Shown: piece by piece, positions 18,762 through 27,321 of the stretch
How the letters are laid out: each line of letters starts with the position of its first letter
Numbering within the stretch: position 1 is the stretch's first letter
Assembly (NCBI GenBank): GCA_015233725.1
Contig: JADFXD010000004.1
Location: 1 to 48,642, forward strand
Origin: Nitrospirota bacterium
GTDB lineage: Bacteria > Nitrospirota > Thermodesulfovibrionia > Thermodesulfovibrionales > Magnetobacteriaceae
Reading direction: 5' to 3'
DNA length: 48,642 bases
Translations under genes and position numbers: made by a program
The notes under the pieces: model-generated
Database searches by the model: none
Seen by the model: only the letters and a program-made list of their open reading frames with translations
What the model was told of the DNA's origin: nothing

Positions 18762-19877
18762 TTATCCCCCGATCCTTGCAAAGAGGTCGAGGGCGTTTTT
18801 GAAGGCCTGGTCCATGTTCAGATGCTTATAGTTTGCCAGCCTGCCGATTAGATAAATACCATCCTTTTCGAGGGCCTTGGCGGCCTGCTCGTAAAGCATA
18901 TAGGTGTCGAGGTTGTCCTGCGATGGGACGGGGTAGTAGGGGTCGCCCTCCCATGTTGGATACTCCCTGATGATCGTCGTGCGGGGGTGACGCTGACCAG
19001 TGTAGCGCTTTGGCTCGGTGACCCGCATGTAACGATGCTCGTTGGGATAGTTGATCACGACGTTGGACTGAAAGTACTCCATATCCAGCGTCTCATACTC
19101 AAACTCCAACGACCTGTACTGAAGCCTCCCAAACCTGTAATCAAAAAACGCGTCTATCCGCCCGGTAAAGATGAGCGCCTTAGATTGGCCGATATCTCGC
19201 AGGAGCGCCTCTCTGTCCGTCAGGTAATCGACGTTGAGCATGATGGTTATATTTTTATGGTCGAGCATGTTCTGAAATATAGTCGTATAGCCCTGAGCCG
19301 GCACCCCCTCGTACCTGTCGGAGAAGTACCCGTCATCGAAGTTCGTCCTGACGGGAATCCTGCCAAGCAAGGAGGCGTCCAGTTGGGAAGGCCACCGGTC
19401 CCACTGCTTCCAGGTGTAGTTCTTAAACATCTTTTCATAGAGCGCCCTGCCAACCCTCGTCAATGCGACATCCTCGGAGGTCTTTGGCTCCTTTATCTCT
19501 TGCGTGTTGTCGCGCAACCAGTTGAGCATCTCTTCTTCCGAGGACATGCCTAGCCCAAAGAGCCGATTAACGGTCTCTATGTTGACCGGCACCGGCACAA
19601 GCATGCCATCGACGTAGCTCTTGACCCTGTGCGTATATGGCCACCACTGCGTAAAACGCCCAAGATACTGCCAGACGTCCTCGTAACTCGTGTGAAACAT
19701 GTGAGGGCCATACATCGGAATAAGTATCCCCGCCTCATCAAGGCAGTCATAGCAGTTGCCGCCGACATGACCACGCCTGTCGATCACCAGCACCCTCTTG
19801 TTGGCGACGGAGGCAAACCGCTCCGCCAGCACACAACCCGATATACCGGCGCCCACGACCAGGACGTCTACAGACAT
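18762..19877 (-). CDS. glf: UDP-galactopyranose mutase
   Basis: 371 aa, typical length. It converts UDP-galactopyranose to UDP-galactofuranose for surface glycans, using reduced FAD. The N-terminus has the FAD-binding VGAGISGCVLAERFA, then RGHVGGNCYD. The YGPHMFHT block and the MFKNYTWKQW segment contain conserved active-site residues (family knowledge). It overlaps the upstream pyrF by 10 bases, so co-translation is likely. No glycosyltransferases are nearby. Confidence 0.95.
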   Translation of the reverse strand: MSVDVLVVGAGISGCVLAERFASVANKRVLVIDRRGHVGGNCYDCLDEAGILIPMYGPHMFHTSYEDVWQYLGRFTQWWPYTHRVKSYVDGMLVPVPVNIETVNRLFGLGMSSEEEMLNWLRDNTQEIKEPKTSEDVALTRVGRALYEKMFKNYTWKQWDRWPSQLDASLLGRIPVRTNFDDGYFSDRYEGVPAQGYTTIFQNMLDHKNITIMLNVDYLTDREALLRDIGQSKALIFTGRIDAFFDYRFGRLQYRSLEFEYETLDMEYFQSNVVINYPNEHRYMRVTEPKRYTGQRHPRTTIIREYPTWEGDPYYPVPSQDNLDTYMLYEQAAKALEKDGIYLIGRLANYKHLNMDQAFKNALDLFARIGG

Positions 19878-20614
19878 GCCATCCCTGGGGCCTCAGCCAT
19901 TTCGTCCAATATCCTCCTTGTGGCCTCGACCATATCGCCGGCCCTCAGGATCGGCCTGCCCACGACTATGTAATTGGCTCCAAGGGCGATGGCCTCTTTC
20001 GGGGTGGTTATCCTCTTCTGGTCATCCTTGCCCGCAGACCACAGCGGTCTGATCCCGGGGGTCAGGATGGTAAAATCCCCGCCGCAGGCCTCCCTGATCG
20101 CCCCAACCTCTCTGGGCGAGGCCACCACGCCATCGACACCGGCACCCTTGGCAAGCCTCGCCAGGTGAACGACCTGTTCCCCTACGCGTTGCCCCACGAC
20201 CAGCTCCCTTGACAGGATATCGTCGTTTATGCTCGTCAACACGGTCACGGCAAGCACCGTTGGTCTGGCAATACCACGCCGTATGGCCTCCTGCGATGTT
20301 GCCTCAACGGCTGCTTGCATCATCTCACTGCCGCCGCAGGCGTGGACGTTAAAGACATCCACCCCCATAGCCGTGACCACCCTCGCAGCCGCGGCCACGG
20401 TGTTGGGTATGTCGTGAAACTTCAGGTCAAGAAAGACCTTTCCACCAAGCCCCTTGATGCTACCAATGACCCTTGCCCCCTCACCTGTAAATAGCTGCAG
20501 CCCTACCTTGAAAAGCCCCACGTAATCCCTCAAGGCCTCCACAACCACCCCAGCCTCCAAAAGCGTATCTACATCCAGCGCAACTGCCAACCTGTCTCTT
20601 ATCCGCTCATACAT
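19868..20614 (-). CDS. pyrF: Orotidine 5'-phosphate decarboxylase
   Basis: 248 aa. Last step of UMP synthesis. The catalytic Lys/Asp block is visible in FLDLKFHDIPNT, the N-terminal LAVALDVDT strand carries the substrate Asp, and the phosphate-binding end reads ANYIVVGRPI. It starts with ATG; a GGGGGA stretch lies about 14 bases upstream. It is followed by glf with a 10-base overlap. Confidence 0.96.
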   Translation of the reverse strand: MYERIRDRLAVALDVDTLLEAGVVVEALRDYVGLFKVGLQLFTGEGARVIGSIKGLGGKVFLDLKFHDIPNTVAAAARVVTAMGVDVFNVHACGGSEMMQAAVEATSQEAIRRGIARPTVLAVTVLTSINDDILSRELVVGQRVGEQVVHLARLAKGAGVDGVVASPREVGAIREACGGDFTILTPGIRPLWSAGKDDQKRITTPKEAIALGANYIVVGRPILRAGDMVEATRRILDEMAEAPGMACL

Positions 20615-20649
20615 ACTTTGTAATAATTCCCCCTAAGTAAAGTGATTAA

Positions 20650-20792
20650 GAAGGGGGACGCCTGGCCGCTTCTTTACCGCTCCAGGACGCTCCTGGCCCC
20701 CCTCAGACCCCCCTGCAAGGGGAGGGGTGAGGCACGATGTTGTTGCAGCGGGTCGCACCCGCCCCGGCCACGAAGAAGTCCCCTTGACCCCG
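20650..20792 (-). repeat. GC-rich dispersed element, copy F, composite with an internal insert
   Basis: On the minus strand it is a forward copy lying upstream of pyrF. The usual GGGG-CCCC stem is split by about 50 bases that contain their own stem, GCGGGT-CGC-ACCCGC (about 20748-20762). It also carries the GCTCCAGGACGCTCCTGG piece shared with copy B. Confidence 0.75.
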
Positions 20793-20840
20793 TAAATACT
20801 CATCCTTTGTTGTATATTTGATTTTCAGGTACTCAACTGC

Positions 20841-21287
20841 CTATCCTAGCATCCTTACTATTTTACCTGATGCCGTCATTTCTGTTACGAGTTTGTCGAG
20901 GGAACCGGCTTTGCTGGCGTATGCCACGACTATTTCGTCGGCCAGTTCCAGCGTGAGGCGATTGCGGATATTGGCGGTCTCTGCGGTGACCCTCGTTACG
21001 GTGTCTTCAAACGGGGTTATGATCAGGAGGCGATTTTTATCTATCTGAGACCTCAACTGGGGTTCAATGTTTGTCATAAACCCCATGCCGAGGGTAAGTA
21101 TTATTGGCTGATTGCCCTTGAGCAAAAAGTACAGGACGTCTTTCTCTATATCCGAGTGAAATCCGGAGATCACGCACACGCCCTTTTGTCGCTGCTCGAT
21201 GGCCCACTCATAGGACCTGACGACAACGCGGTCGGGGCAATTTCTTGAGCACAGAAATGCCACCTTATGCACGTTCAACAGCTCCAT
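20841..21287 (-). CDS. DprA/Smf-like Rossmann-fold protein, short form
   Basis: About 148 aa. VISGFHSDIEKDVLYFLLKGNQPIILTLGMGF resembles the nucleotide- or ssDNA-binding Rossmann core of DprA-like proteins, but the protein is much shorter than true DprA. The end reads IVVAYASKAGSLDKLV. Its role is unknown; it is not evidence for competence by itself. The ATG at 21287 has AAAGGG just upstream and is preferred over the one at 21311. Divergent from the methyltransferase gene; the gap between them (21312-21445) contains a weak GGGGGTCAGCGACACCCCC inverted repeat. Confidence 0.6.
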   Translation of the reverse strand: MELLNVHKVAFLCSRNCPDRVVVRSYEWAIEQRQKGVCVISGFHSDIEKDVLYFLLKGNQPIILTLGMGFMTNIEPQLRSQIDKNRLLIITPFEDTVTRVTAETANIRNRLTLELADEIVVAYASKAGSLDKLVTEMTASGKIVRMLG

Positions 21288-21445
21288 GTTACCCTTTGAG
21301 TAATATATCATAATTTTCTATGGGGGTCAGCGACACCCCCCTTGGCTCGGTATATTCTGGCATAGGGACAAAGATGTTGTCAACGGGGGGGAGGCAACTC
21401 GATCCCTATTGTTTATTGTTATTTTTATGTTAAAATATTTTTCAT

Positions 21446-22078
21446 ATGGTTTTTGATATTAAAAACATAATCAAGCAGGTATCGTTTAATACGTTTATTC
21501 CTTTTTTCTATCCAATGATGATGTTACCGCTCAGGAGCTGGAGGAAAAATGCTATACGTATGTGCAGTTTCAGGCCTGCTGACAGGGTGATTATACCTGG
21601 TGTGGGCAGCGGTTACGATTTGCCTTATCTGCCTGCTGACGTCGTGGTGGATGGCATCGACATAAGCGAGGTAATGCTGGGCATCGCAGCGACAAAGCAG
21701 AGGCTCAACGGTAATGGGCAAAACATACGACTGAGCATCATGGATGCAGAAAAACTGGACTTCCCTGCAAACACCTTTGACAAGGCAATCCTTGATCTCT
21801 TCCTCACCTGCGTCTATGACCCACAGAAGGCCTTTGCCGAGGTCGTAAGGGTCATGAAACCCAACGGTGAGATACTCATCTACGACCACCTCATCAGGAC
21901 CAACAAGTGGACCGGCACGCTGATGTCCTACATGGACGGCGTGATGAAGTACAATTTCTGTAGCGTAATAAGACCGTTTGACGAGATCATAGAGGGTCAA
22001 CCCGTGGTGGTGATTAAGGAGATAAAAGGAGACCCGCTAGGCTTTATCAGAGGCTTCCTGTTGCGCAAGACAAATTAA
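21446..22078 (+). CDS. Class I SAM-dependent methyltransferase, paralogue 1
   Basis: 210 aa. Motif I reads VIIPGVGSGYDLPYLP (SAM-binding), motif II has GIDISEVML, and the later block DKAILDLFLTCVYDPQKAFAEVVRVMKPNGEILIYDH is typical of UbiE/phospholipid N-methyltransferase-like enzymes. A close paralogue lies at 44429-45049 and shares the FNTFIP-FYP-MLPLR N-terminus and the DPxGFxxxFLxxK end. The substrate is unknown; the hydrophobic N-terminus fits a lipid-linked substrate (inference). No ribosome site precedes the ATG. Confidence 0.82.
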   Translation: MVFDIKNIIKQVSFNTFIPFFYPMMMLPLRSWRKNAIRMCSFRPADRVIIPGVGSGYDLPYLPADVVVDGIDISEVMLGIAATKQRLNGNGQNIRLSIMDAEKLDFPANTFDKAILDLFLTCVYDPQKAFAEVVRVMKPNGEILIYDHLIRTNKWTGTLMSYMDGVMKYNFCSVIRPFDEIIEGQPVVVIKEIKGDPLGFIRGFLLRKTN

Positions 22079-22111
22079 AACGGGGGCATCAAAAAGTCAT
22101 GGGTAGCTTGG

Positions 22112-22184
22112 TCAAAGAAAGAAGGGGAGGCTTTGCCTCCCCTCAGACCCCTCCACAAGGGAGCACGGCCCCCTTGACCCCGTA
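22112..22184 (-). repeat. GC-rich dispersed element, copy H
   Basis: Reverse copy 34 bases after the methyltransferase stop. Stem GGGGAGGC-TTT-GCCTCCCC, then AAGGGAGCACGGCCCCCTTGACCCC, a stem decayed at several positions. Confidence 0.75.
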
Positions 22185-22270
22185 ATTGATACTCTTACCC
22201 ATGAAAAATTGATGCACCCATTAAAACAACAAACTGGACTTTTATATCTTATTTATGCTAAGTTATTTTT

Positions 22271-22519
22271 ATGGAAGATTTAATAACAGATGGTACAGTT
22301 GCTTATAGAGAACAGATAAAAGAAGCGGTAGCTCAACTTTCCCCGGAGTCGATTCTTGTCCTGCAGGATTTCGTGGCCTTCTTAGTTGAGAAAGAGCGCA
22401 AATATAACGCGTTTGTTCAACGTGTATTGGATGCCGAGAAAGAGCCGGTTATATGCTTTGAGTCTGCAGAAGAGGCATTCAACGCCATTTTTAATGATGC
22501 GGAAAGTACAATACCCTAA
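22271..22519 (+). CDS. Putative type II antitoxin
   Basis: 82 aa, acidic C-terminus. It has no clear DNA-binding motif that I can name. It is called antitoxin from its position: it overlaps the RelE/ParE-like gene by 26 bases, the usual antitoxin-first order. No ribosome site; the leader is AT-rich, and TTTATGCTAAGT near 22252 may be a -10. Confidence 0.6.
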   Translation: MEDLITDGTVAYREQIKEAVAQLSPESILVLQDFVAFLVEKERKYNAFVQRVLDAEKEPVICFESAEEAFNAIFNDAESTIP

Positions 22520-22775
22520 GTCATTCTCTAAGAAAGCATTGAGACTTGTCAAGAAAAACCCTGTATTAAAGGAACCCTTAAACAAGGTTTTTAATATACT
22601 TGAGAGAGATGTCTTTGACCCATCTCTCAAAACTCATGCCCTTTCAGGTAAACTCAATGGACTATACTCTTGTTATCTCAACAATGAGATACGCGTTATC
22701 TTCAAAATAACTGATGACTCTGTCAGCCTGCTTGACATAGGTACTCACGATGAGGTATATAAAACATCATTATGA
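22494..22775 (+). CDS. RelE/ParE-superfamily toxin
   Basis: 93 aa from the tandem ATG at 22494/22497. The pattern KSFSKKALRLVKKNP, LKTHALSGKLNGLYSCYLNNEIRVIFKI and LLDIGTHDEVY is typical of the RelE/ParE/YafQ fold. These toxins cleave mRNA on ribosomes or poison gyrase (family knowledge); the subclass is not decided here. Its TGA overlaps the next gene's ATG (ATGA), so the fatty-acid reductase gene is translationally coupled to a toxin, an odd arrangement. Confidence 0.85.
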   Translation: MMRKVQYPKSFSKKALRLVKKNPVLKEPLNKVFNILERDVFDPSLKTHALSGKLNGLYSCYLNNEIRVIFKITDDSVSLLDIGTHDEVYKTSL

Positions 22776-23650
22776 GTACCAGGATCGAGGAAGAAGGGGT
22801 CAAGGGGTCTGGACCCCTTGCAGGGGGGTCTGAGGGGGGGCAGCGCCGCCCCCTTCTTTCTCTCTTTGCGGGGAAGGTTGCGCTGGTAACGGGTAGCAGC
22901 CGCGGGATAGGGCGGGCTATTGCGTTGAGATTTGCGGCCAATGGGGCCGACGTCGTGATAAACCACCGCAGGGCTGAGACCCCAAACCAGGCCAGACAGG
23001 TTGGCATCCAGGCGCTCTGCCAGGAGATAGAGGGCATGGGGTGTCGCGCTTACCCGATCCTGGCTGACATATCGTCCAGGGAATCCGTAAAGCAACTAAT
23101 GGCCGAGATAGCCGATAAGTGTCAGCGGCTGGACTTCCTCGTCCTAAATGCCGCAAGGGCGCCTTTTAAACCCATTGAGCGCCTGCTTGAGAGGGAGCTG
23201 CGCGAGCTCGTGGACGTCAACTACCTCGGTAACATCTTCTGCATCAAGGAGGCCCTTCCGCTGCTGGAAAAAAAAGACGACGATACCACCATCGCAGGCA
23301 AGATAGTCTTTATATCGTCGCTGGGGAGCAAGTTTTACAACCCTGCCTATCCCCTTGGCAGCATGAAGGCGGCGATGGAGAGTGTGGTCAGGGACCTCAG
23401 CCAGTCGCTGGGGGAGCGGGGTATAATGGTCAATGCCGTCTCGGGTGGTCTGGTCAAGACGGATTCCTTTAAGGTGCTGAGGCAGTATATGGAAGGGGTA
23501 GACAAGCTGCCGGAGGGACTCTTCGTCCAGCCGGAGGAGATCGCCGATGTGGTGATGTTTCTATGCAGTCAGGCAAGTCGCGCCATTGCCGGTCAGACCA
23601 TCATCGTTGACAGGGGATTGAGTAACCGGCTGTATCGCCCATTGGGGTAA
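22772..23650 (+). CDS. FabL-like enoyl-ACP reductase / SDR with repeat-encoded N-terminus
   Basis: 292 aa. The NAD(P)-binding TGSSRGIG motif starts near residue 39. The SDR core matches FabL in several places: VNYLGNIF, FISSLGSKFY and MVNAVSGGLVKTD. The candidate catalytic pair is Tyr193-Lys199, spaced Y-x5-K rather than the Y-x3-K of classical SDRs (FabL is Y-x6-K). Residues about 9-30 come from a dispersed GC-rich element. The ATG overlaps the toxin stop (ATGA), and no other in-frame start exists before the SDR core, so the repeat is probably translated. With the carrier protein and ketosynthase downstream it forms a fatty-acyl synthesis set. Confidence 0.8.
   Translation: MSTRIEEEGVKGSGPLAGGSEGGQRRPLLSLFAGKVALVTGSSRGIGRAIALRFAANGADVVINHRRAETPNQARQVGIQALCQEIEGMGCRAYPILADISSRESVKQLMAEIADKCQRLDFLVLNAARAPFKPIERLLERELRELVDVNYLGNIFCIKEALPLLEKKDDDTTIAGKIVFISSLGSKFYNPAYPLGSMKAAMESVVRDLSQSLGERGIMVNAVSGGLVKTDSFKVLRQYMEGVDKLPEGLFVQPEEIADVVMFLCSQASRAIAGQTIIVDRGLSNRLYRPLG
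22795..22868 (+). repeat. GC-rich dispersed element, copy I, inside a coding region
   Basis: Forward copy; in the SDR frame it reads GVKGSGPLAGGSEGGQRRPLL, nearly the same peptide as in Lnt (copy M), in the same frame. Confidence 0.85.
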
Positions 23651-23763
23651 TTATGACGCTTGACCTTCCTGCGGGAGCGCATAAAGGGGTATGAGCGCAT
23701 AAGGGACCTGATGCAATTGATTCGTGGTATAAATTCAGCTATATTAAAATAAATGGAGATTGT

Positions 23764-24327
23764 ATGACACAGGGATTTATTGATGACAACAGGGTCATGG
23801 AGGAGGTCAAAAAGGCCATAGCCCAAACCCTCAGCATTGATACGGAAAAGATAAGGCCAGAGGATTCGCTGGTAAGGGACCTGGGGGCGGAGTCGCTTGA
23901 CTTCCTCGACATTAACTATCGCCTGGAACAGGTGTTTGGGATAAAGATGGCCCGCCACTTCATCCTTGAGCACATGGAGGAGATGTTTGGCGAGGGGTCT
24001 GCCATTGATGACAATGGTCAGCTCACGGAAAAGGCCGTCAAACTCATGCGTCTAAGGCTTGGACAAGAGTCAGAGGGGCTGCAGCCGGGGATGGATATGG
24101 ACCAGGTACCCCCGCTGATAACCGTTGCCACCATTGCCAAGGGCGTCAACGAGATACTGGCGACACTGCCGGAGAAATGCACCTCCTGTGGCTCACCCCA
24201 GTGGAAGTGCAACGATGGCGCCCCCATAGAGTGTTCCGCTTGCAGCCAGGGAGCCGCCTACAGCACGGGTGATGACCTCATCAAGGAGTGGCTCACCAGC
24301 GTACAGCAGGAACATAAGATATTTTGA
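23764..24327 (+). CDS. Acyl carrier protein with C-terminal cysteine-rich (zinc-ribbon-like) extension
   Basis: 187 aa, over twice a normal ACP. Residues 8-85 are ACP-like with the phosphopantetheine Ser44 in DLGAESLDFLDI. After a linker, the tail has C139-x2-C142, C149 and C157-x2-C160, probably binding one zinc (inference). It is followed directly by a ketosynthase (TTGA overlap) and preceded by the FabL-like gene 113 bases upstream, so it should carry the intermediates of this set. The function of the metal-binding tail is unknown. Confidence 0.85.
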   Translation: MTQGFIDDNRVMEEVKKAIAQTLSIDTEKIRPEDSLVRDLGAESLDFLDINYRLEQVFGIKMARHFILEHMEEMFGEGSAIDDNGQLTEKAVKLMRLRLGQESEGLQPGMDMDQVPPLITVATIAKGVNEILATLPEKCTSCGSPQWKCNDGAPIECSACSQGAAYSTGDDLIKEWLTSVQQEHKIF

Positions 24328-25676
24328 GCTCCACAGATAATCGGCGCGTCGTTGTCACCGGCTATGGCATGGTGACCCCCCTGGGACGCAATGCACAGGA
24401 GACCTTCGACAACGCCCGCCTAGGAGTATCGGGAATCAGACGCATAACGTCCTTTGACACCAGTGGATTGCCAACAGACATAGGCGGCGAGATAGACCCA
24501 GCCTGGATCGCCGCCATCACAGAGACCCTCTGTGAGGCAAACATCAGATACGATGGCCGCATAGAGAAATTCGTTACACGCAGCGATACCCTGATGTTAG
24601 CTGCCACGCTTGAGGCCATCGGTATGGCGAGGCTACAGTTGCAGCAGCCTCAGCGCATTGGTGTATCGTTGGGCAATCACGGCCAAAATCCCACCGTTGA
24701 GGATATGATGTTCCTGCACAGGTTCTATGACGGCAAGGGTAATTGGGACGTAAGGGCGTTAGAGAGGACAGGGGGGTATCCCTTCTTTAATTTCTTTAAG
24801 AGGAAGCCCGATGTGGCCTCTGCCCTTATTGCCGCGGCCTTTAAGTTCAGCGGTCCAAACCTCTCGGTAGCGAGTGCCTGTGCTGCGGGCGCTCAGGCAA
24901 TTGGCGAGGCCGTTTGCCTGATCAGAGAGGGCAGGGCAAGGGTGATGATAGCCGGAGGGGCCGAGTCCTGTTTGGATTACACGGGGTTTGTGGGGTTTGT
25001 CCTTATCAAGGCCCTGGCGCAGAAGTATACATCGCCGCAGAAGGCCTCGCGGCCATTTGACAGACGCCGCAGTGGCTTTGTGATGTCAGAGGGTGCCGGG
25101 GCTATCGTTTTGGAAGACCTCGAGCACGCAACAAGCAGAAACGCCACCATATACGGTGAGATACTGGGCTATGGTTCATCGGCTGATGCCTACAGGATCA
25201 CGGACACCCATCCCAAGGGCGATGGCGCTATCCTTGCGATGTGGGCTGCCCTCAAAGACGCCAACCTCATTGTACCAGGGACAACATCCGAGGCAATTGC
25301 TAACGAGACTATTGCCAAGGACTCTATTGATTATATAAACGCACACGGCACCTCCACCGTACAGAACGACTTGACCGAAACCGTGGCTATCAAGCAGGTC
25401 TTTGGCGACATGGCCAAGGACATCCCGGTCAGCTCCAACAAGTCCATGCTCGGCCACACCATAGCCGCCGCCGGGGCCATCGAGGCGATCCTCTCCATCA
25501 TGGGGATCAACGCCTCCCTGCTGCTGCCCACGATTAACTATGAACACCCCGATCCAAAGTGCGACCTCGACTACGTGCCTAATGAGGCGCGCCCCAAACA
25601 ACACAAGAGGGTTCTAAGCAACTCCTTTGGTTTTGGCGGACAAAACGCCTGCCTCTGCATAGGAAAGTTCGAGTAA
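24324..25676 (+). CDS. Beta-ketoacyl-ACP synthase, FabF-like
   Basis: 450 aa, somewhat longer than FabF (about 410). Condenses acyl chains with malonyl-ACP. The Cys-His-His triad is complete: Cys186 in ASACAAGAQ, His341 in INAHGTSTVQND and His378 in MLGHTIAAAGA. The N-terminus VVVTGYGMVTPLG and C-terminus NSFGFGGQN are typical. The start is TTG overlapping the ACP stop. Insertions around residues 60-85 and 110-150 distinguish it from housekeeping FabF, suggesting a dedicated substrate (inference). Confidence 0.9.
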   Translation: MSSTDNRRVVVTGYGMVTPLGRNAQETFDNARLGVSGIRRITSFDTSGLPTDIGGEIDPAWIAAITETLCEANIRYDGRIEKFVTRSDTLMLAATLEAIGMARLQLQQPQRIGVSLGNHGQNPTVEDMMFLHRFYDGKGNWDVRALERTGGYPFFNFFKRKPDVASALIAAAFKFSGPNLSVASACAAGAQAIGEAVCLIREGRARVMIAGGAESCLDYTGFVGFVLIKALAQKYTSPQKASRPFDRRRSGFVMSEGAGAIVLEDLEHATSRNATIYGEILGYGSSADAYRITDTHPKGDGAILAMWAALKDANLIVPGTTSEAIANETIAKDSIDYINAHGTSTVQNDLTETVAIKQVFGDMAKDIPVSSNKSMLGHTIAAAGAIEAILSIMGINASLLLPTINYEHPDPKCDLDYVPNEARPKQHKRVLSNSFGFGGQNACLCIGKFE

Positions 25677-25701
25677 AAAGGCTGCCTGGCTCCATTGACC
25701 A

Positions 25702-25768
25702 GAAAAAAAAGAAGGGGGCGGCTCCGCCCCCCCTCAGACCCCCCTGCAAGGGGTCACGGACCCCTTCC
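25702..25768 (-). repeat. GC-rich dispersed element, copy J
   Basis: Reverse copy 26 bases after the ketosynthase stop: stem GGGGGCGG/CCGCCCCC and AAGGGGTCACGGACCCCTT. The convergent gap 25677-25807 holds nothing else. Confidence 0.85.
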
Positions 25769-25807
25769 TGCTTGAGCTCCTCTGTCTTTGGTTAAGCTAT
25801 ATCTACA

Positions 25808-26852
25808 CTATGACCAGTTTGGTTTGTTTAACCATGTATAACCATATAATTTACAAAATTCCCAAAATACTATCTCATTTGTAGTGTAGTCCGATACGTT
25901 GGAACGCAACTGCATATGATAATTACCATTAATCATGGCAATATATCCTGTATAGCGTCTCCATTTGTTGTTATCAAAACTGTTAAATAATGCAACTGTG
26001 GCAGGGTTTAATCTTTCTCTTGAGTTATGAATCAATATTGCATCATTATATTCTGCTGCAAATTCATCAGTATCAAACAGCCTTTCTTTGTTTGTTTCCA
26101 GGTCATGTTGATGCAAAAGCAACTTACCATCTTTTAAGACAGCTTTTATGTTGTCTGTAACAGGATAATAGATGATATCACCATCTATATTTCTATCCAT
26201 CCCCATAAAACAAGCAGCATCAACCTCCGCTACAGATAAATCGTCCTGCCCTTTTAAAAAAATATCTTTGAAATAAGAATTAATTGTAGAATCCGCAGGT
26301 AATAAAAATACATGGCTGTTTGTTTGCCACTTTGGATGGATAAAAAATGAGTTTTCTACTAACATGTATCCCATCCGTAAATAATATTTACTCATCAATC
26401 CCTCCTTAACATTTATTATATCTAACCTATCCCCTATATTATAGGCATAACTCCACACCTGATAAGTAAGTCTAGGTGCAAATCTATTTATTTCACATTC
26501 ATATTTCTGTACTGCACATAATTTACTGGCAGAGGTTATAATATTGCGGTATCTGTCAATTAATTCAATTGGATAAAACTCTTCACAGTCTAATTTACCA
26601 TCCCTGGCAAATGTTACAGTTAAAGATACTGCAGGTTCTTCATTAAACGTACAAGCAAAATAGATAAGAATACGCATCAAATATAGTCTTTGCCTCATCT
26701 GGACTGATATTAACACCCAAACTCTTTGTAAACGCTTCACTTCTTATATGCAAGACATCTTTGTAAAACGACTCATTACTTGTATTGTCTTGTTTTATTG
26801 CCAGATAACAACCTTTACTTTCGCCTTCGTAAATCAACCCATCTGATCTCAT
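25808..26852 (-). pseudogene. Frameshifted gene of unknown function (about 348 codons if repaired)
   Basis: Two minus-strand frames join: residues 1-69 from the ATG at 26852 (good ribosome site GTAGGAG) and a long frame ending at 25808. Removing one base in the A4 run at 26657-26660 (T4 in the sense strand) fuses them as AYSYLFACTFNEEPAVSL. The start region of the downstream frame (MKRLQRV) is only an out-of-frame shadow, which supports one broken gene. No domain is recognised; the protein has many Asn, Tyr and Asp. It is AT-rich relative to neighbours, hence possibly acquired. A sequencing error is an alternative explanation. Confidence 0.6.
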
Positions 26853-27014
26853 GTCCTACTCCTACACTTGCATTAGCTCTAAAATAAAGCATAGTGAATG
26901 ATAACAAAAAAAAAACGGTTTATCAATAGTCTAATTTGTGTTATAGCCTGAGTGTTTCCTCTGGATGAATGAGAATGAAGGTTTGTGTATAATCAACCCG
27001 CCGTGAACACACCA

Positions 27015-27057
27015 TTAAGGGGGCAAGAGGACGGAGTCCCTATTCTTTTTCTTCTTA
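27015..27057 (+). repeat. Fragment of the GC-rich dispersed element, copy K
   Basis: AAGGGGGCAAGAGGACGGAGTCCC followed by TATTCTTTTTCTTCTT, matching the end of copy C (GGGACGGAGTCCCCCTTTCTTC). The left part is missing. Confidence 0.6.
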
Positions 27058-27129
27058 CCGTGAAAATCACATCGACGCAAGGGTTCATGTCACATATAGA
27101 GCATGTGTAACTCTGTTAAGCGTGTTTGC

Positions 27130-27290
27130 AGAACAGTACAGTCGCTGGGAAAGGCATAAAGATGCCTTAAATCCTAACACCCACGGTTGATGTAGCGCTA
27201 CCGGCGTCAGCGTTGGTTACTTTGCCTTTACCGAATTACCAACCTGTCCACCCCCGCACAGCTAAAACATAGCTTTAGCCTTGACCCTGA
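27130..27290 (+). other. Structured non-coding stretch within the 26853-27526 gap
   Basis: Hairpin AAGGCAT-AAAG-ATGCCTT (27155-27172), then CCCACGGTTGATGTAGCGCT as at 9182-9202, and a second stem GCTAAA-ACATAGC-TTTAGC (about 27261-27279). No protein is seen here. Candidate mobile-element end or small RNA. Confidence 0.3.
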
Positions 27291-27321
27291 TAATCACTAA
27301 ATGGTATATTACTTGTTAATA

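Noticed and set aside
20841-21287. True DprA (competence) gene
   Set aside because: Only a Rossmann-like core is present and the protein is about 150 aa, too short for DprA.
26643-26852. 69-aa frame as a separate gene
   Set aside because: Its end and the next frame join smoothly after a one-base change, so one broken gene is the simpler reading.
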